A stretch of 9,683 bases of DNA from Acidobacteriota bacterium. Its GTDB lineage: Bacteria; Acidobacteriota; Vicinamibacteria; Vicinamibacterales; Vicinamibacteraceae. This document shows positions 7,186 to 9,683 of this stretch, one piece after another (position 1 is the first letter of the stretch; every line of letters starts with the position of its first letter). The notes beneath the pieces are model-generated. The model did not search any database. It was not told where the DNA came from and saw only the letters and a list, made by a program, of their open reading frames with translations. Location: positions 1 to 9,683 of the forward strand of contig JAEZCY010000254.1 of the NCBI GenBank assembly GCA_023429845.1, written 5' to 3'. The position numbers and the translations under genes were made by a program.

Positions 7186-8934
7186 CTACTTCACCGTCTC
7201 GCGTGTGACTTCCTCGGTGGTCGTCACGCCTTCCTTCACCTTCAGCAGACCGCTCTGGCGGAGCGTGATCATGCCCTCCTCGATGCCCTTCTTGCGGAGG
7301 TCGAGAGCGGAGGCGCCCACGAGGATGAGTTCACGCAGTTCGTCGGTGATCTCGAGGACTTCGTAGAGGCCGACGCGGCCCTTGTAGCCGGTGTTGTTGC
7401 AGGCGTCGCATCCGGTCCCGCGCATCGGCACCACGGTGGAGGCATCGTCGGGCGAGAAGCCGATGTCCACCAGGCCCTGGGGTGGCAGCGGGTGCGGCAC
7501 CTTGCACTTGGTGCAGATGCGGCGCACGAGGCGTTGGGCGCAGATCAGGTTCACCGAGCTCGCGACGAGGAAGGGCTCGATACCCATGTTCATCAGGCGG
7601 CTGACCGTGCTCGGGGCGTCGTTGGTATGCAGCGTCGACAGCACCATGTGACCCGTGAGCGCGGCTTTCACGGCGATTTCGGCGGTTTCGAAGTCGCGGA
7701 TCTCGCCGACGAGGATGATGTTCGGGTCCTGCCGCAGGAACGAACGCAGCGAGGCGGCGAACGTCAGCCCGATGCTCTCGCGCACGTTGACCTGATTGAC
7801 GCCGGCGAGGTTGAATTCCACCGGGTCCTCGGCCGTCATGATGTTGGTCTCGGGCGTGTTCAGCTGCGAGATCGCCGAGTACAGCGTGTTCGTCTTGCCG
7901 CTGCCGGTCGGGCCGGTCACCAGGACCATCCCCCACGGCTTCTCGATCTGCGTCTTGAACTTCGACAGCGAACTCGACTCGAACCCGAGCTTCGTCATGT
8001 CGAGCATCAACTTGTCCTTGTCGAGGAGGCGGAGCACCACCTTCTCGCCGAACAGCGTCGGGAGGCACGAGACGCGGAAGTCGATCTCCTTGCTGTGGCC
8101 CTGGTCGTTGATGCGGATCTTGATGCGGCCGTCCTGAGGCAGCCGCTTCTCGGCGATGTCGAGCTTGGCCATGATCTTCAGGCGCGAGATGATCGCGTCC
8201 CTGAACTTCATGGGCGGCTGCATCACGGGATAGAGGATGCCGTCGATGCGGAACCGGATGCGGAACTCGCGTTCGTACGGCTCGATGTGGATGTCGCTGG
8301 CCCCCCGCTGGATGCTCGAGGTGAGCACCATGTTGACCATGCGGATGACCGGCGCCTCGCCGGTCTGCTTCTCCAGCGCCGCGACGTCGATCTCCTCGAG
8401 ATCGTCGAGCACTTCCACGGCCTCGCCGCTCGCGTCGGCCCGCTGCTGCGCGTCCTCGAGCGCCCGGTTGGCGAGTTCGAGCGTGTTCGTGGAGGTGGAG
8501 GCGCGCGCCGGGGTCGCGTAGTACTTCTGGATCGCGTCGCCGACAGCCTGTTCGGAGGCCACGACCGGCTCGACGTTGTAGCCCGTCATGAACTTGATGT
8601 CGTCCATGGCGAACACGTTGGTCGGGTCGGTCATCGCCAGCGTCAGCGTGGCGCCCGCGCGGCTGAGGGGCACGACCTGGTACTTCTGCGCCGTCTCGAC
8701 AGGTATGAGTTTGACGACGGCGGGATCGATCTCGAACTTGCCCAGATCGATGGACGGCACGCCGTACTGTCGGCTCAAGAGCGCGGTGATCTCCTCATCG
8801 CGCACGAAACCGAGCTTGACCAGATTCAACGCCAGCTTGCCGCCGTTGGCCTTCTGGTAGCCCAGTGCCTCCTGCAGCTGCGTCGGCGTGATCTTCTTCT
8901 CCTTCAGGAGGAGCTCACCGATTCTGACCGCCAT
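7186..8934 (-). CDS. pilB: Pilus extension ATPase PilB with MshEN domain
   Basis: Hexameric motor of 582 residues that drives pilin polymerisation at PilC. The N-terminal MshEN domain has two tandem 24-residue c-di-GMP-type motifs, RIGELLLKEKKIT onward (4-27) and KLALNLVKLGFV onward (33-56), with deviations at Lys13 and Ala35. An acidic, low-complexity linker (about 142-190) leads to the ATPase: ASDIHIEP (212-219), Walker A GPTGSGKTN (341-349), Asp box AEDPVE (368-373), Walker B with Glu411 in DPNIILVGEIRD, and His box TGHMVLSTLHTND (427-439). A zinc-binding tetracysteine (Cys474, Cys477, Cys509, Cys512) separates PilB from PilT. The ATG at 8934 is preceded by AGGGGAAC, a good ribosome site, and starts exactly at the MshEN fold. 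It is the first gene of the minus-strand set. GspE is a poorer alternative given the pil neighbours. Confidence 0.96.
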   Translation of the reverse strand: MAVRIGELLLKEKKITPTQLQEALGYQKANGGKLALNLVKLGFVRDEEITALLSRQYGVPSIDLGKFEIDPAVVKLIPVETAQKYQVVPLSRAGATLTLAMTDPTNVFAMDDIKFMTGYNVEPVVASEQAVGDAIQKYYATPARASTSTNTLELANRALEDAQQRADASGEAVEVLDDLEEIDVAALEKQTGEAPVIRMVNMVLTSSIQRGASDIHIEPYEREFRIRFRIDGILYPVMQPPMKFRDAIISRLKIMAKLDIAEKRLPQDGRIKIRINDQGHSKEIDFRVSCLPTLFGEKVVLRLLDKDKLMLDMTKLGFESSSLSKFKTQIEKPWGMVLVTGPTGSGKTNTLYSAISQLNTPETNIMTAEDPVEFNLAGVNQVNVRESIGLTFAASLRSFLRQDPNIILVGEIRDFETAEIAVKAALTGHMVLSTLHTNDAPSTVSRLMNMGIEPFLVASSVNLICAQRLVRRICTKCKVPHPLPPQGLVDIGFSPDDASTVVPMRGTGCDACNNTGYKGRVGLYEVLEITDELRELILVGASALDLRKKGIEEGMITLRQSGLLKVKEGVTTTEEVTRETVK

Positions 8935-8954
8935 GTTCCCCTGACGAGTGCATG

Positions 8955-8987
8955 CACCGCGGATGCCGCCGCGGTGGGACGCCGCGG
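8955..8987 (-). promoter_or_regulatory. Overlapping hairpins in the pilB leader
   Basis: Three CCGCGG copies (8957-8962, 8969-8974, 8982-8987) lie 20-53 bp upstream of the pilB ATG. The first two form a perfect 8-bp stem, CACCGCGG and CCGCGGTG, around a 6-base loop. The second and third form a 6-bp stem plus a T-G pair around a GGGAC loop. Because the middle copy is shared, the two stems exclude each other. The pairing is seen; a switching role is inference. Confidence 0.45.
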
Positions 8988-9040
8988 ACCGCGTCGGAGC
9001 GGGGTGCCCCGAACGCGCGGTGCAACTCTCGCCACGTGAA

Positions 9041-9053
9041 ATCGGCAGCCGAT
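9041..9053. promoter_or_regulatory. Operator-like palindrome in the divergent promoter region
   Basis: ATCGGC-A-GCCGAT is a perfect 13-bp palindrome in the only AT-richer patch (about 9038-9065) of the intergenic region between pilB and the plus-strand gene. Its central position between two divergent genes suits a repressor or activator site. I found no convincing -35/-10 pair on either strand, so the promoters themselves are not located. Confidence 0.3.
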
Positions 9054-9091
9054 GACAAAACTTGCATCGCCATTCGGGCGGGGACCACGGC

Positions 9092-9134
9092 GGCGGGCCG
9101 GGACAGCCCGCCTGCCCGGACGGGACCGGGGCAG
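9092..9134. repeat. Tandem hairpins, the first related to the REP-like family
   Basis: The first hairpin (9092-9112) has arms GGCGGGCC and AGCCCGCC around the loop GGGAC, the same loop and arm length as the repeats at 1042-1062 and 1108-1128 but with largely different, still complementary stem bases; the innermost pair is mismatched. It is followed by TGCCCGGACG, resembling CTACCCGACG in the other copies. The second hairpin (9112-9134) pairs CTGCCCGG with CCGGGGCAG with one bulge. Both precede the start of the plus-strand gene. Confidence 0.5.
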
Positions 9135-9171
9135 AGGGCGGGGACCGCGACGCCTCACGTACACTGGGGGG

Positions 9172-9683
9172 ATGACGTTCCGAACGGCGCTGCTCCTGTG
9201 CGGCGTGCTGCTGGCCATGGCACCGCGGGCGGGCGCGCAGGGGTTCGAGGCCGTCGGCCTTCGGGCGCTGGGAATGGGCGGAGCGTTCGTCGGCGTGGCA
9301 GACGATGCGTCGGCGACGTTCTGGAACCCGGCAGGCCTGGTGACCGGGCCGGTGTTCTCCATGGTGGCCGAGACGGGCGTTGGCGACTACGACCGGGCGC
9401 CGGTCACGAGGCGCCCGGGTGTGCCGCCGGGCACCACGGCGGCGTACCGACAGGGCGGCACGCTGGTCGCGCTCGGCACGTGGCCGCTCGGCGCCACGTT
9501 CTATCGCCTGCCGACGGCGACTGCGCGGGTGCTGACGGCTGGTCCGGTGCCGCCGCCCACGGGCACCCTGGCCGATCTCACGCGGCTCACGACCACGCAC
9601 GTCGGCGTCAACGTCCTGCAGACCCTGGTCTCGGGGCTCCACGTCGGTGCGGCATTCAAGTACGTGCACGGAAGCGCCGGCGC
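9172..9683 (+). CDS. Outer-membrane beta-barrel protein (PorV/TraF-like), 5' part
   Basis: Divergent to pilB and cut by the window edge; 170 codons are visible and the frame is open to the end. The N-terminus has a signal peptide, MTFRTALLLCGVLLAMAPRAGA, with cleavage likely before QGF. It is followed by ALGMGGAFVGVADDASATFW and then NPAGL (about residues 33-56), the signature of the UPF0164/PorV/TraF-like and FadL-related outer-membrane barrels. The remainder alternates short beta-strand-like stretches rich in Gly, Thr and Val, as expected of a barrel. The ATG at 9172 follows GGGGGG, a serviceable ribosome site. The exact subfamily and substrate cannot be told from this part. No link to pilus function is evident beyond the shared intergenic region. 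Confidence 0.8.
   Translation, partial: MTFRTALLLCGVLLAMAPRAGAQGFEAVGLRALGMGGAFVGVADDASATFWNPAGLVTGPVFSMVAETGVGDYDRAPVTRRPGVPPGTTAAYRQGGTLVALGTWPLGATFYRLPTATARVLTAGPVPPPTGTLADLTRLTTTHVGVNVLQTLVSGLHVGAAFKYVHGSAG

Noticed and set aside
9020..9037. TGGC...TTGCA on the minus strand upstream of pilB as a sigma-54 site
   Set aside because: The distance between GG and GC is two bases too short, and sigma-54 promoters do not tolerate this.
7123..9039. Plus-strand open frame of about 640 codons opposite pilB
   Set aside because: Its composition is extreme in Arg, Asp, His and Val, as a shadow of pilB codon bias, and pilB is unambiguous on the other strand. Similar frames opposite pilS (3247-4404) and pilC/pilT (4853-6106) were rejected for the same reason.

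Overview
This GC-rich window (roughly two thirds G+C) carries a type IV pilus (T4P) locus. Six genes lie on the minus strand, and a seventh, divergent gene runs off the right edge. Read in the direction of transcription (right to left), the order is pilB (extension ATPase), pilT (retraction ATPase), pilC (inner-membrane platform), pilS (sensor kinase), pilR (sigma-54 response regulator), pilA (major pilin). This order is known from Myxococcus xanthus and from Acidobacteriota. The GC content, the pilin type (ESSAIGS after the N-terminal helix), the acidobacterial look of PilR and PilB, and the GC-rich heptamer and hairpin repeats between genes make an acidobacterium of the Vicinamibacteria type my best guess. 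A myxobacterium or related soil bacterium is not excluded. No database search was possible.

Layout: 1-66, pilA 3' flank with two palindromes. 67-645, pilA. 646-1192, a 547-bp control region holding a pilA leader hairpin (691-711), a full-consensus sigma-54 promoter (734-749), a cluster of TGTC/GACA repeats that is a candidate PilR upstream site (867-913), and a group of REP-like hairpins (936-1144). 1193-2635, pilR. 2656-4383, pilS. 4385-5593, pilC; the junctions in this run are tight (1 nt pilC-pilS, 20 nt pilS-pilR). 5594-5650, spacer with a heptamer array. 5651-6781, pilT. 6782-7185, a 404-bp spacer with two heptamer arrays, an imperfect hairpin and a weaker sigma-54-like site. 7186-8934, pilB. 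8935-9171, a divergent intergenic region with overlapping hairpins. 9172-9683 on the plus strand, the 5' part of an outer-membrane beta-barrel gene.

How the genes work together: PilB powers pilus extension and PilT retraction through PilC. PilS senses state in the inner membrane and phosphorylates PilR, which with sigma-54 RNA polymerase should drive pilA from the promoter at 734-749. The regulator and its promoter are therefore both visible. PilB has an N-terminal MshEN domain, so c-di-GMP input to extension is likely. Missing from the window, presumably elsewhere, are pilD, pilMNOPQ and minor pilins.

No undescribed multi-gene system is evident. The less ordinary signals are non-coding: a hairpin family with a conserved GGGAC loop and co-varying stems found at both ends of the locus, and three different 7-bp tandem repeats placed directly upstream of pilT and pilC.
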